This document shows, piece by piece, positions 11,070 to 22,777 of a DNA stretch of 64,000 nucleotides. Under the pieces are notes generated by a model that saw only the letters and a list, made by a program, of their open reading frames with translations, was not told the DNA's origin and ran no database searches. The DNA comes from Adiantum capillus-veneris (lineage: Eukaryota > Streptophyta > Polypodiopsida > Polypodiales > Pteridaceae). The position numbers and the translations under genes were made by a program. The DNA lies in the NCBI GenBank assembly GCA_014529385.2, contig CM043971.1:33745709-33809708 (forward strand), read 5' to 3'. Numbering within the stretch: the first letter of the stretch is position 1; each line of letters opens with the position of its first letter.

Positions 11070-11081
11070 GCTCTGATACCA
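11070..11081 (-). promoter_or_regulatory. C1 primer-binding site (tRNA-iMet)
   Basis: Minus-strand TGGTATCAGAGC, two bases from the 5' LTR, is complementary to the 3' end of plant initiator methionine tRNA. Confidence 0.95.
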
Positions 11082-11083
11082 AT

Positions 11084-11310
11084 TGTTGGAATTAGGGTTG
11101 CAGAGAAACACACACAACTTGGAAAAGACGAAGGAAGCTCAAGGCACACAATAGAGAGTGTGTTACTTAGTGTGCAATGGAAAGATAGATATCCCTCGAG
11201 TGATGGGCGTATATACAATGCACGGGGGAAAAAACCTCCTAAAGAGGGAAAAAATGCCCCGGCGGTCCTAATGTGTTCACACACATCACTACCACATGTA
11301 TATGGTAACA
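11084..11310 (-). repeat. C1 5' LTR
   Basis: 227 bp, same ends as the 3' LTR. ATACA at 11311-11315 completes the target duplication. This LTR would carry the element promoter. Confidence 0.93.
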
Positions 11311-11315
11311 ATACA

Positions 11316-13201
11316 TTGCCTTATATGGTATCCTTAAGGATGCTTTAAGGGAAAGAGGAATTACTGAGAATGTTTTTCCTATACCACTTAGGGTAAATCT
11401 TGCTAAGAAGGCCTTGAACGAGGATGTGTACTTTTGAATAGGAGGCTATTTTTACATAAAGGAGATAATGCCTTCATCCATCTTTACCAAGCAGTCAAAA
11501 GGAGTTAAGAAATGTGCCAATGCAAGTGTAGGTGCACACAGGGTGGACAAGGGATTTCCTTAGTCAATGTCAAATAATATTTTTGTTGATTTGGGAAGGC
11601 TTCAAATGGGAATGATACATTTTTATGGTGTACCACCTAATGGTGAGGCTACAGTAATGCAGTTCTTTTATTTCAAATTATGGGTTATTTTGGACATTTT
11701 GCAGTGTTAGGTTCAAAGTTGGTGTTTGTGCTCAAGCTAGACAAGTGTCAGATTGTGAAGAAACGAAGACTAGAAAGGGTGAGTATTACTCTCATGAACA
11801 AGGCCTTATTTCATGCAAAATATACAATTATAAATGAGGATTGTGCACCATCTTTCAGTGTCCATCCGGAGAAAGAAATTTGGTGGCTTGGTGCTATTGA
11901 GGTTCCCAAGAAGACCAATGGAGTTCTTGATTGGATATTTGAACGCATTCCGTGGATAACAGATGTCATTAAGGCACAACTGGCTGGGGAAAAACTCCAA
12001 GTAGATGGCATAGGGGAGTTTTAAGTTGACTGGCACTTAGGTGGTGATTTGAAAACAATCAAGTGCATTTTAGGGTGCAAATAAGGGGCTGGAGCTCTGT
12101 ATCCTTGTCCATTCTACATTAAGGGCTATAAGGGGAATGCATGCAAAATCGCAATAGGCAACAAAACAAAGGAAGATGACAATTCACAAATTACACGTGT
12201 GTGGGACCATTCAGTGCTACAATGTCCTATGTTGGAGGAGCCCAATCGTGCCACAAAAGACAGTATATGGAACCCTATAATTAACTTCCCTCTCAAAAAT
12301 GTGCATTTTTGCACACTTCATGCTTTTATGCGCATCTTTGATCGTTTATTACAGTTTCATATTAACTATGCCTTTACAATGAAGCCTATGGAGAGGTCGC
12401 TTGATGCTATCTCAAAAGTGGAAGGTCTCTTAAATTCAATAGGTTGTCATGGGATCAACACCTCCATTTTTACGTAGAAGAACAATGCAAGCGAGCAGGA
12501 AGTGTCCAAACCAGTGTCCATGAGTGGACTAAAGGCAAGGCACTTTTTGAAGAGGGTTTGGTCCAAGGAAATTAGTGGTGTTGCCAAAACATCAACATCT
12601 GAAGGTGGATGGGAGTTGTGGAAGGATCTTTGCAAGTATACAATGGACAATGATAGCAATGCAAGTGTTCTACTTAGCGGACAACATGTTTGGATGGTAT
12701 TCGACAAGATGATGAAGATACTACTGCTTGCAAGCACAACCAGTGAGCAACAACAAGAATTCCAAAATTTGGTGGTGGAGTTCAAAAAGGGAGTCATCAC
12801 TGTATGGGGTGAATCATTACACACTATATGGTGAGTGCTAAGCACAACCAGTGAGCAACAACAAGAATTCCAAAATTTGGTGGTGGAGTTCAAAAAGGGA
12901 TTCATCACTGTATGGGGTGAATCATTACACACTATATGGTGAGTGCTAACTATTCCGACTTGGTATGTACTATGCTTTACGGGTAGCACATCCTCAATGC
13001 CCATGGTGCATACTTTATGAGCATGTAAGGTTCATTGAATCTTTGGAGCATGCAAGGTATGGAGAAGTCACACTATCATCCAGGGGTGTCTACTTCAAGA
13101 ATACAAGACATGGAGGGGGTTCAGTGCACTCATGCTATCTTTTGGAAATGTTCAACTGGTTTTACTGTACCACCTTTGGATGCAAAGTGTTGATTGAACA
13201 T
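11316..13201 (+). pseudogene. Decayed unknown gene, main part
   Basis: Successive open plus-strand frames continue the reading frame interrupted by C1. They encode ALYGILKDALRERGITENVF, then (11680-12024) KYTIINEDCAPSFSVHPEKE and WWLGAIEVPKKTNG, then (12199-12477) NFPLKNVHFCTLHAFMRIFD and LLNSIGCHGINTS, then (12502-12834) KPVSMSGLKARHFLKRVWSK and SGQHVWMVFDKMMKILLLAS. Frames are broken by a handful of stops and shifts, yet the protein text is continuous and globular, so this was a gene. I do not recognise the family. The pattern is reminiscent of large unknown proteins carried by DNA transposons, but no catalytic motif can be named. A 108-bp duplication lies at 12733-12948. Element X cuts off the 3' end at 13201. 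Confidence 0.45.
12733..12948 (+). repeat. 108-bp tandem duplication, two copies
   Basis: Copies at 12733-12840 and 12841-12948 differ by one base seen (gagtcatc versus gattcatc). The unit length is a multiple of three, but each copy carries the TGA after HTIW, so the duplication repeats a C-terminal segment and its stop. Confidence 0.92.
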
Positions 13202-14615
13202 TGTCGGGGGTGTTGTATTCGAAAGGTAAGTCCGGAAGGCAGGGGGCCCCTAGCTGTGAGAGATGTGAGGGAAAGAGTTGCAGCTGACGCAAATAATGAA
13301 GACAGAGCTTAAAACAGATAGATTGAAACTTGATAACTCAAATCGAATATTGAACAGTACCCCTATTTAAATCAAATATTAATGGAGGAGATTATGCCCC
13401 TTACAAGGATTATCCTGCTATAATCCAGGTGCTAAATCAAGAAAATCATTACTAAACTTCCTTGAGCTGCTTCGTTTTCCTTTTGCTTCTTCTCGCTATG
13501 GCTTTAGGAGCTTCGACTTCAATGGCCTTAGGTGGTCAGATTTGGCTTAAGGTTCTCGGCTTAAGGTGTTTGGCTTAGTATTTATGGATTGGTTTAGAGC
13601 TTAGGATTATGATGGCTTGGTTTAGAGCTTAGGATTATGATGGCTTGGTTTAGAGCTTAGGATTAACCGGGTTAAGGAGATTCAAGATTATGGCTTAGAG
13701 AGTTTATGGAAGCTTGGCTTAGAGCGTTTAGGCTTAAGATTATCCAGGCTTATGAGATCAAAAATTTAGGATTATGATGGCTTGGAGAGCTTAAGGAAGC
13801 TTGGCTTAAGCGTTTAGGATTGATTACTCCGGCTTGCTTAAAAGAGCTTGTGATTAAGATGGCTAATGAGATTAGAGAAGGTTTTGGCTTAGAGCTTGTG
13901 ATCCTCAAGGCTAATGATGGCTAAGGAGATTAGAGAGTCTTTGGCTTAGAGCTTGCTATTCTCCTCGGAAGAGAAGAAGATGAATGGAAAGAAGACCCCC
14001 AAAAGAGAGCCGCTTCCCTTTTTTATGGGTTGCATGGGATTGCCTTGCTAAAAATGGCCTACCCATTAGCGATGTCGCTAATGGGTAGCACCCCTATGAC
14101 ATGGCAGCCGAAATTCATTCTCCTCCAAATTGGGCGGGAGTGGCTCCGAACTTGCTCGCCATGGGCTGTTGAGCAAGACCCCTTTCTTGGTCGGGGTCAT
14201 CCGAGCACTGTAGCACATGCCACGAGCGCTTCATCACGCCCCTGCTCTCGCGTTTTACTATTGAACTCCATGGCTTGTTTTCTTTATGGCTTCACAACTT
14301 ATTTGTTTTGTGGGCGGCCCTTGGATGGCCCTACCCTTTTACTATTGGGCGGCCTAGCCCATTTTGGGTGGCCATAGGTTGTGGCCCTTGGACACTTTTT
14401 GAAGGGCATCACTTTTGGCTTACATGTCGGCCATGGCCCTTGGGTGGCCACACTTGGTATACATATCAAAAAAGCAATACCCGCACTCAATGCACTGCAC
14501 TATGAACTCATCAAAATATTTTTATGCTTTCGTAACGGCCCACATTTGGTATACATATCGGACACTGCATTACACTAATCGTGTATACTTGAAAATACGT
14601 TACTAGTGAAGACGG
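13202..14615 (-). repeat. X 3' LTR, left segment
   Basis: Matches 23980-25330 in order. It contains three copies of a 28-bp unit (ggtttagagcttaggattat...) at 13591-13674, where the right LTR has one. The region 13540-13960 is built from recurring 'ggcttaagg', 'ggcttagag' and 'cttaggatta' words. Y is inserted at its end, after ACGG. Confidence 0.88.
13591..13674. repeat. 28-bp tandem repeat in X LTR
   Basis: Unit starts at 13591, 13619 and 13647. The third copy is cut short by a change to 'aaccgg'. The partner LTR (about 24365) has a single copy, so the array expanded or contracted after insertion or before it on one template. Confidence 0.85.
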
Positions 14616-16772
14616 TGGAGAGGGGGAATAGGGAACACACCCAGCACACCAAATGTCTGTCTCTCTATAGCCCAGCGATTCCACAACACCCCTAACCTCT
14701 CAAATAACACCTTCAAATTGGATAATTTGCACTAACAACTCCACTTTAGCAAACAGAACAACTATCTCATACCTTGCAAAAACACCTTGCAACACAAATG
14801 CACCCACCCTGCTCAACTCACCCTTTTCAACTCACAAAACACCCCAATTCTACCCTCTTGGTAACACCCTTCAAGCTGCTGGCAAACCCTCTGCAAGCAC
14901 TAGCCAATACACAAAGAGTGAGAGAAAAGGAGGGGAATGGGGAGAAGCAACACAAGATATAGGGGCAAATATTTGGTATTATTGCATAGGGAAATAGTAC
15001 AATCAATAATGCAGCTTCAATGGCAAGCTTTGCACTACACAGGCTTGCAACTTTCAATTACACCTTCATGCAAAAAAGCCCTCAAATTTTCACGTTTACA
15101 TTCTTTTATAGGGGTGTCTTTAGGAGGCCCAAAAAAGAAAAATATGAGAGCTCTTCCTCTCGTGCACTTCACTTGTAGCTTCATTTAGAATTTCCGTGCA
15201 TTGCTTGCACCTGGCATAGTTCATTTTTGGAAACAATTGTATGCTACACCTCTTGACTCCTTAGCCTCTCAATTTGGCCGTCCGACTTGCCTTACATTAT
15301 CCGGCCACTTTGAATTGACTTCTTTGAACACCCTCTCTCTCTTCCATTTGCTCTTCCCTAACCCTTTGGCGGGATTGGCCTCTTGTCCGGACCTTGTGAG
15401 CCCATTCTCGTGCTCCAAACTGGCCCGCTTTCATTGCTTGTGGGACCACCTTCTTCCATATGGGGGGGAGGCAATAGCGAGGTCGCTATTGCCCTCCCTC
15501 TTTCCTTCAAAATTTTGGGGCCCCAACCGAGCCGCGGGACTCACCGCTAGCGCGGGCCTACCACGTCATCAAGGCCAAACGGCCTCCGTCCTCACACGCA
15601 CATGGGCGTGCCATTCTGCACCGCCTTGCTTTGCCAAAAGCACCATCAGCTCCACCCCGTGCAGCGCCCAGCAGGGCCGCCGCCCGCACGCCATAGCCAA
15701 CGAGGAGGGAGCTCCCCTCTCTCTTCCCTTGTGTTCATCTATGGACTCACGGCCCTGGACATATACCGCGACCCCCAAGCTCGTGATTGTGCATACGGGA
15801 TAACCTCCAACCACGTGGTGGCCCCATATGAATCCATCATTTTCAATGTTCCAACACCCCCTAAAAGCAACAAAAAAACTCATTTTTTTCCCCAATTTGC
15901 ATTGCTTGCCAATGATTTCTCATAAAACCAATTGACGGGCCGTAAAGTCCTTCCTACAATCCATCCTCCCAACTTCAATTCGTCAAATCCTTGCTCCGTT
16001 TTGAGATCTCCAGTGCTGTCATCAGAGGCCGCAAAAAAAACCAAAAAGTATCTGCCACTTTCCTCTCGGCATTACTTCCCGGATTCGTCCTGCCATATCT
16101 AGCTGAACGAGTATCCGATTGATGCACCGTTAATTTGTGCTAGCTCCACATGATGCACACTTTCACGAGATCTTTGGCGAGGTCCAAAAGATGCCAGATG
16201 GCACATCCTTCAATGCAGCCAAGTGGGCTCATACCTGGCCCCCGGAAAAAATTCAATCTAGCATCATCCTTCAATGCAGCCAAGTGGGCTTAGACCCGGC
16301 CCCCGAAAAAAATTCAACTGGCCATAAAATGCAAACCATGGCTCTGATCTGCAATCTGAAAAGACGGGTAGGCTCCACAAATTGAGCTCTACACACCTGT
16401 ACCTCGACTTCCACTTGGTCCACCTGTCCCCAGCTGCCCTGTCCGGAAAGAATCTGCAATCCATTGAAACTTCAACCTTCAATAACTTGGGCTCCGTAGC
16501 TTGGTTTGATGAGCCGTCTAGACCTGCTCCTTCAGCACTTCAAGCTCTACATTCCCCGACCCAGAAGCTGCACTTTTCATCTCCTTCATCTGCTACCCAA
16601 ATTAGCCCCTCATGGAGCCTTCCTTGGCCTATAAGCCGCATCAAGCATACAATTCCACTGCTACCTGTCAGCCCATGATCTTCCTAGCTGCTCTAGCCCT
16701 TTGCGATGCTGTGCTTGCTTGCATATATCTGCCCATGCCATTTTCTACGGTCGACACACTTTGGTTGTACCA
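14616..16772 (-). repeat. Y 3' LTR
   Basis: 2157 bp. Open frames up to 200 codons occur (15201-15803) but are broken in the partner LTR, so I treat the LTR as non-coding. At 16204-16325 a 61-bp unit (catccttcaatgcagccaag...) is repeated; the same duplication is in the other LTR at about 20595-20715. Confidence 0.88.
16204..16325. repeat. 61-bp tandem duplication in Y LTR
   Basis: Units start at 16204 and 16265 and carry 'caatgcagccaagtgggct' and a 'ggcccccg' block. Because both LTRs have it, it predates insertion. Confidence 0.8.
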
Positions 16773-16788
16773 TCATTGCCCACCCCCT
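16773..16788 (-). promoter_or_regulatory. Y polypurine tract
   Basis: Minus-strand AGGGGGTGGGCAATGA abuts the 3' LTR and fixes the element's orientation. Confidence 0.75.
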
Positions 16789-16909
16789 AGTTGAGCATTA
16801 ATGCTCAACCACATAAAAGCTTTTATTCCGTTACTAACTGCAAAACCTGGCACACACCATGAGAAAACTAAAACCATATGTAGTTTTATTGCATCCTACT
16901 GTCAAACCT

Positions 16910-18901
16910 TCAAGTGGGTTGCCCCATCCCTCGCATCACATAGCTTCCACCTGGATCGAACACATGTTGTTGATATCTTCCACCTATCTGTACCTGCTCA
17001 CCAGAGTGCCGTACCCCAACACCTAGACCACCATGTGTGTAGGCTACCCATAGCCTACCTTTTGCACTCCATACATTCCTTTGCAACCTGCCTACTCCAT
17101 ACCAAGTAGCACCAAGCATATCATCATAAAGAAAACATGTACCTGACATCAAGCTCCAACACATGTCTGACCCTCCCTCCCAACCAAATAAAGTGGAGGC
17201 CTCGATCATATACCCCTGCATCTGCTGAACCAACCTCCATAGAGCTGTATCTACCACCATATGCATCAACCATAGCTTACATACCTTGAATGGAAGCAAA
17301 GTCGTTGTGTGGGATTCTTCTTTCTCCACCCTTGGATATGTTTGCTGCATCGAAATCTCCCCCGTCTTTGGCATCACAACCTCCTCTTTGGCCGCACACT
17401 CCATTCTAGCATCATCGAGCCCTTCCTCGTCTACCGGCCCTTCAAGGTTGATCAACACCATCTTCTCATCAACTTCAACCACCTGCTCTTCAATCACCTC
17501 TTCCACTGCTGCATCATGCTCCTCCATGGAAGAGAGAAACTCGTTCTCTACTGCACTTACCTTGACTTCCTCCATAAACACTATTGCTCTATCACTCTTG
17601 GAAAAAATTTTCACATGTTGCACCACCATGGCACATTCTACTGCTACTTTCATCAGCACAGCCATTAGCATGGCCCCACAAACCACCTTCACTTGCATAT
17701 CATTATCGGTAGGTCTAGACCGCACCACTTGGCTTTCATCAAGCATCTCGGCTTGCTCTGTTCCCTGCTCTTCTTGCACATGGGCTACTACCATATCATC
17801 AAACATATAAGAGGGCAGCTTTACCTTTACCAGTTCAGGTTCAACAGATTCCGTCTCTTTGTCATAGGATGTGAACTCATCCGCTCTATTCTCCTCACTT
17901 GTCTCCCAGCTAATCGAGCTTGTATCATCATCATCACCGACATTATATATCAACTCCGTAGCAGCATCTGCATCCACTTTCTGCTCCACAAAAGCTTGAA
18001 CATCATCCTGACTTTGCTCACTTTTTTCACCAACTCCTGAACCCTCGGTAATCGCAACATGATTGCATGTTGCTATCTTTTCATGCAAACTTTCCACAAG
18101 AACATGCTTTACCTCTTCAATCCATACCGGAACCTCCACATCTGCTACCGCTTTTGCATCTTGGTTCACCTCGACATGGAGCTTCTCCTCGTTGAAAAAC
18201 TCGTCCACCCTCGGCACATGCACTTCACAAACTGGAAACCTCCAAGGAACATAACCAATAGTAGGTCTTACCTCAACAGGATTTGCACTTCAAACAATTG
18301 GAATCACCTTTGGTTGGACCCAAGAGCACTTCGCTACCTCCGCAACAGGCATATAATATGTTGGCTTTAACATACCCAACTCCATTTTTCGCTTTACCTT
18401 TCTACACTTTATCTTTGACAGATAGACCATGTCTTCATAGGTATCTGCACCATCTTCGACCTTTTCTCTAATCCTCTGATGCAAGCACTCTAACAGCTTT
18501 GACAGCTTCAAAGATTGATTGCTTTTGACCCCAGTAGAAATCTCTTTCTGCTTCCAACAAACTTCAAATTTTACAATGAAAATAGAGAAATCTTTACTTA
18601 CATCCTGGTGTACAGCCTTTAGCCTTGCACCAGCTTTTTTCGCCGTAATCACCTCTCGAAACCGCTCCAGAAATTGACTCTGCAACCTTTGCCATGATTC
18701 TCGATCACTGCTCTTTAAACCATCGAACCACACCTTGGCTCGTCCTCGCATCAATAATGGCACCATTTGCAACCTTTTTGCATTCGTCGATATACGCATC
18801 GACAACAGCCATAACTCGAAATCTGCTAACCAATCCTCGGGATCTTCAATGCCCATAAATATGGGGCAAAAACCTAGCTCCACCATCTCTGTCAGCTTCA
18901 A
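16910..18901 (-). pseudogene. Y ORF: gag domain fused to acidic region
   Basis: One reading frame runs from about 18901 to 16910 (about 660 codons) with a single TGA at about 18290. The first ATG is near 18886. Residues 1-140 fit a retrotransposon gag: IEDPEDWLADFELWLLSMRI, RGRAKVWFDGL, SWQRLQSQFLERFRE. This is the capsid-type fold that in relatives packages element RNA. The rest is strongly acidic (for example VGDDDDTSSISWETSEEN, VIEEQVVEVDEK) with a C-terminal Gly/Trp-rich part. No CCHC knuckle, protease or RT motif is present. The remaining frame is open over more than 430 codons, which suggests it was under selection until recently. The function of the acidic part is unknown. Confidence 0.7.
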
Positions 18902-18994
18902 ACTCGACCATCAGACACCTCGACCATCACCCAACCGCTTTGTTGGCTAAAAAACACCGCTTCCAACCTCAAATTGGAGCATCAGACAACTCCT

Positions 18995-19008
18995 CAATGG
19001 GGGCACCA
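18995..19008 (-). promoter_or_regulatory. Y primer-binding site candidate
   Basis: Minus-strand TGGTGCCCCCATTG begins five bases inside the 5' LTR. It starts with the TGG expected for tRNA 3' CCA pairing but is not the initiator-Met site. The matching tRNA was not identified. Confidence 0.55.
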
Positions 19009-19013
19009 GAAGA

Positions 19014-21166
19014 TGAAGAGGGGGAATAGGGAACACACCCAGCACACCAAATGTCTATGTCTCTATAGCCCATGGATTCCACAACACCCCTATCAAATAA
19101 CACCTTCAAATTGGCTAATTTGCACTAACGACTCCACTTTAGCACACAGAACAACTATCTCATACCTTGCAAAAACACCTTGCAGCACAAATGCACCCAC
19201 CCTGCTCAACTCACCCTTTCCAACTCACAAAACACCCCGATTCTACCCTCTTGGTAACACCCTTCAAGCTGCAGGCAAACCCTCTACAAGCACTGGATAA
19301 TACACAAAGAGTGAGAGAAAAGGAGGGGAATGGGGAGAAGCAACACAAGATATAGGGGCAAATATTTGGTATTATTGCATAGGGGAATATTACAATCAAG
19401 TATCCAGCTTCAAAATGACAAGCTTTGCACTACACAGGCTTGCAACTTTCAATTACACCTTCAGGCCAAAAAGCCCTCAAATTTTCACATTTACATTCTT
19501 TTATAGGGGTGTCTCTAGGAGGCCCAAAAAAGAAAAATATGAGATCTCTTTCTCTCCTACACTTCACTTGTAGCTTCATTTAGAATTTCCTTGCATTGCT
19601 TGCACCTGGCATAGTTCAATCTTGGAAACAATTGTATGCTACACCTCTTGACTCCTTAGCCTCTCAATTTGGCCATCCGACTTGTCTTGCATTATCTGGC
19701 CACTTTGAATTGACTTCTTTGAACACCCTCTCTATCTTCCATTTTCTCTTCCCTAACCCTTTGGCAGGATTGGCCTCTTATCGGGACCTTTTGAGCCCAT
19801 TCTCGTGCTCCAAACTGGCCCGCTTTCATTGCTTGTGGGACCACCTTCTTCCATATGGGGGGGAGGCAATAGCGAGGTCGCTATTGCCCTCCCTCTTTCC
19901 TTCAAAATTTTGGGGCCCCAACTGAGCCACGGGACTCACAGCTAGCGTGGGCCTGCCATGTCATCAAGGTCAAACGGCCTATGTCCTCGCACGCACGTGG
20001 GCACGCCATTCTATGCCACCTCGCTTTGCCAAAAGCACCACCAGCTCCGCCCCGCGCAGCACCTAGCAAGGCCGCCGCCCGCGCACCATAGCCAGCGAGG
20101 AGGGAGCTCCCCTCTCTCTTCCCTTGTGTTCATCTATGGGCTGACGGCCCTGGACATATACCGCGAGCCCCAAGCCCGTGATTGTGCATATGGGATAACC
20201 TCCAGCCATGTGGCAGCCCCATATGAATCCATCATTTTTAATGTTCCAACACCCCCTAAAAGCAACAAAAAATCTCATTTTTTTCCCCAATTTGCATTGC
20301 TTGCCAATGATTCCTCATAAAACCAATTGACGGGCCGTAAAGTGCTTACTGCAATCCATCCTCCCAACTTCAATTCTCCAAATCCTTGCTCCATTTTGAG
20401 ATCTGGAGTGCTGTCATCAGAGGCTGCAAAAAAACCAAAAAGTATCTGCCACTTTCCTCTCGGCATTACCACCCGGATTCGTCCTGCCATATCTAGATGA
20501 ACGAGTATCCGATTGATGCACCGTTAATTTGTGCTAGCTCCACATGACGCACACTTTCATCAAGAACTTTGGCGAGGTCCAAAAAATTCCGATGGCACAT
20601 TCTTTAATGCAGCCAAGTGGGCTCAGACCCGGCCCCCGAAAAAAATTCAATCTCGTATCATCCTTCAATGCAGCCAAGTAGCCTCAGACCTGGCCCCCGG
20701 AAAAAATTCAACTGGCCATAAAATGCAAACTATGGCTCTAATCCGTAATCTGAAAAGACGGGTAGGCTCCATAAATTGATCCCTACACACCTGTACCTCG
20801 ACTTCCGCTTGGTCCACCTGTCCCCAGCTGCCCTGTCCGACAAGAATCTGCAATCCATTGAAACTTCAACCTTCAATAACTTGGGCTTTGTAGCTCGGTT
20901 TGATGAGCCGTTTGGACCTGCTCTTTCAGTACTTCAAGCTCTACATTCCTGGACCCAGAAGCTACAATTTTCATCTCCTTCATCTGCTACCCAAATTAGC
21001 CCCTCATGGAGCCTTCCTTGGCCTATAAGCCGCATCAGGCATCAATTCCGCTGCTACCTGTTAGCCCATGATCTTCCTAGCTGCTCCAGCCCATTGCCAT
21101 GCTTCTGCTTGCCTGCATATATCTGCCTATGCCATTTTCTATGATCGACACACTTTGGTTGTACCA
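19014..21166 (-). repeat. Y 5' LTR
   Basis: 2153 bp, partner of 14616-16772, with several small indels between them. Confidence 0.88.
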
Positions 21167-21170
21167 ACGG

Positions 21171-21822
21171 CCTTCGGTTGTCACCATACTTGGCACATAT
21201 ATTGACGAAGGTATATATTCTGCTCCAATCGATCCTATGGTTTGAATAAATGAATCTGAACTGCTATTAGCCAACCATATATATAATTCGACTAAAGCAC
21301 TAGCAGATGAACTTGACTAATTAAGGCGACCAGAGTGGATCGGAACCGGCCCCCGGCGATACTTAAACTGGACGTATCTTGCCAATCGAAACCCCGATTG
21401 ACAAACTGAAAAGACCGACATGCCCCTGGAAGTGAGCACTTCGGACCCATGTATTCCTAGTATCTTTGACCTTTATCAGCTGGTGCCCAATCCGGTACGG
21501 ATCTGCTACTGACTCAACTTAAAACTGTCATAACTTCTTATTTGTAGCTCCGATTGACGAGCCGTAAAGAAAGGCCTGCAGGGCCCTTCAAGCACTTCCA
21601 CTTTCATCAATAAAATCCCAGCTATGAACACTTCAAGCATACTCACTGTTTAGCATTACCAATACATCTTTTGGCCCTTAGAGCCGCATCTGGCACACTT
21701 TTAACTTAAAATTGGCTTGTTAGCAAGCCCTTGTTACTGTTGAATAATCATGTAGGATTCAAATACACTTGATTGGCATCCCTTTGCTCATTTTCTTGTC
21801 ATGGAAGCGGAGCGGCACGACA
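21171..21822 (-). repeat. X 3' LTR, right segment
   Basis: Continues the X LTR after Y and matches 25335-25989, ending CACGACA. Confidence 0.88.
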
Positions 21823-21834
21823 TCCACCCCCTCT
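21823..21834 (-). promoter_or_regulatory. X polypurine tract
   Basis: Minus-strand AGAGGGGGTGGA abuts the LTR end, so X reads leftward. Confidence 0.8.
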
Positions 21835-22777
21835 GAACCTGCACAGCCTCCGGTCTGTGCCAACCGGTCTTCAAGTTGCATCTGCTATAAATACCTTAAG
21901 TTACTTGTCATCAAGCTGATGTAGTTGGTAAAGACATGTAAAACAAAAGAAGGTTTAAATCATAACATCAATAGTCTAGCTCAATTATCTAGTAGCTTTC
22001 CCATCACAAATCTTTGAACCGTAGTGGTCGTATCTCCAAAGCATTCAATTATGAAAAATTGTTTAGTGAACCCTGCCAGACTCAAGTGCTCCAGTTACTT
22101 ATGCTCACGGCTTGATCATTAGGCTTGCTTTAGGGAACATTGTCAAGCTCAAGTGTGCCTTACTCTGTCGACAAATAGAATGTCCGTCAAGTCCTTTACG
22201 TTAAGTTCTGGTAGCAGAACCAACTCAAAAGATGTGAAGATACTATAAAAATTATCCAAAGATGTCAACTGGAAGCTAGCCATGTAAGCTTATTGATCAT
22301 ATAACCAAAAGCACTTCTGTCTTAGCATACACCCAAAAACAAATCTACTGCCAAGTAACCTACTACAGGAAAATAAATGATATCCTTAAATCTGCAAGTT
22401 GCTCTTCAATAGCTCCCAGGATCAAATGGGATAATAAGAAATTGCCCCAATAGTGGCACAACATAATATCCACATGAGCATACATATCCTGTATTGATCA
22501 ACTTCAAGCATTTTTGCTCCAAATATGCTATTCCTGGATCTAGCAGAAAGAAACAACAATGTATACTCAAAAATACCCATCCATAGTGAACCTGCTTTTG
22601 TAGATCTGTCGAATCACCTGGATCAAATACCATTAAGATCACAAAGCATTGATGGGCTCCGCAATATACTAGAGCTTCACATGAAGCATAATGCAGCAGA
22701 CACATCTCATAAACTTTTGGTAACTTAAGGTCGTTACCAGCAAGCATTAAATAATTTTGACTCCCTTTTACTGGTAG

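Larger units (their letters stand above)
6366..11310 (-). mobile_element. Ty1/copia LTR retrotransposon C1
   Basis: A full-length copia element of 4945 bp on the minus strand, with 227-bp LTRs at 6366-6592 and 11084-11310. The LTRs begin TGTTGG and end GTAACA. By eye they differ at about eight positions (about 3.5 percent). It has a perfect 5-bp target duplication, an initiator-Met primer site and a purine tract. Domain order on the minus strand is gag, protease, integrase, reverse transcriptase, RNase H, which is the copia order. It is dead: a frameshift after the protease motif, stops in integrase and before the RT core, and a deletion of about 250 bp removing the first half of RNase H relative to C2. 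Confidence 0.95.
14616..21166 (-). mobile_element. Long-LTR element Y with gag (TR-GAG-like)
   Basis: Y is 6551 bp, with LTRs at 14616-16772 (2157 bp) and 19014-21166 (2153 bp), TG...TACCA ends, and ACGG on both sides (14612-14615, 21167-21170). It sits in the left LTR of X. The uninterrupted site is seen in the right X LTR near 25328-25350. The purine tract and primer site place it on the minus strand. The 2.24-kb internal region encodes a gag domain fused to a long acidic region, and no pol. Elements with LTRs, gag and no pol are known in plants as TR-GAG. The acidic extension and the LTRs nearly as long as the interior are unusual. LTRs differ by roughly 5-6 percent where sampled. Confidence 0.88.

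Noticed and set aside
13540-13960. Telomere-like or centromere-like repeat
   Set aside because: The TTAGG-containing words are irregular and confined to the X LTR; no regular telomeric array.
15201-15803. 200-codon open frame on the plus strand
   Set aside because: Lies within the Y LTR. The matching frame in the other LTR breaks at about 19925, and the text has no motif.
14616-16772. Y direct repeats as a tandem segmental duplication
   Set aside because: TG...CA ends, primer site, purine tract and ACGG on both sides fit LTRs better.
17286-17810. 174-codon Ser/Thr-rich plus-strand frame
   Set aside because: Antisense shadow of the acidic Y ORF; Asp/Glu codons read backwards give Ser/Thr-rich text.
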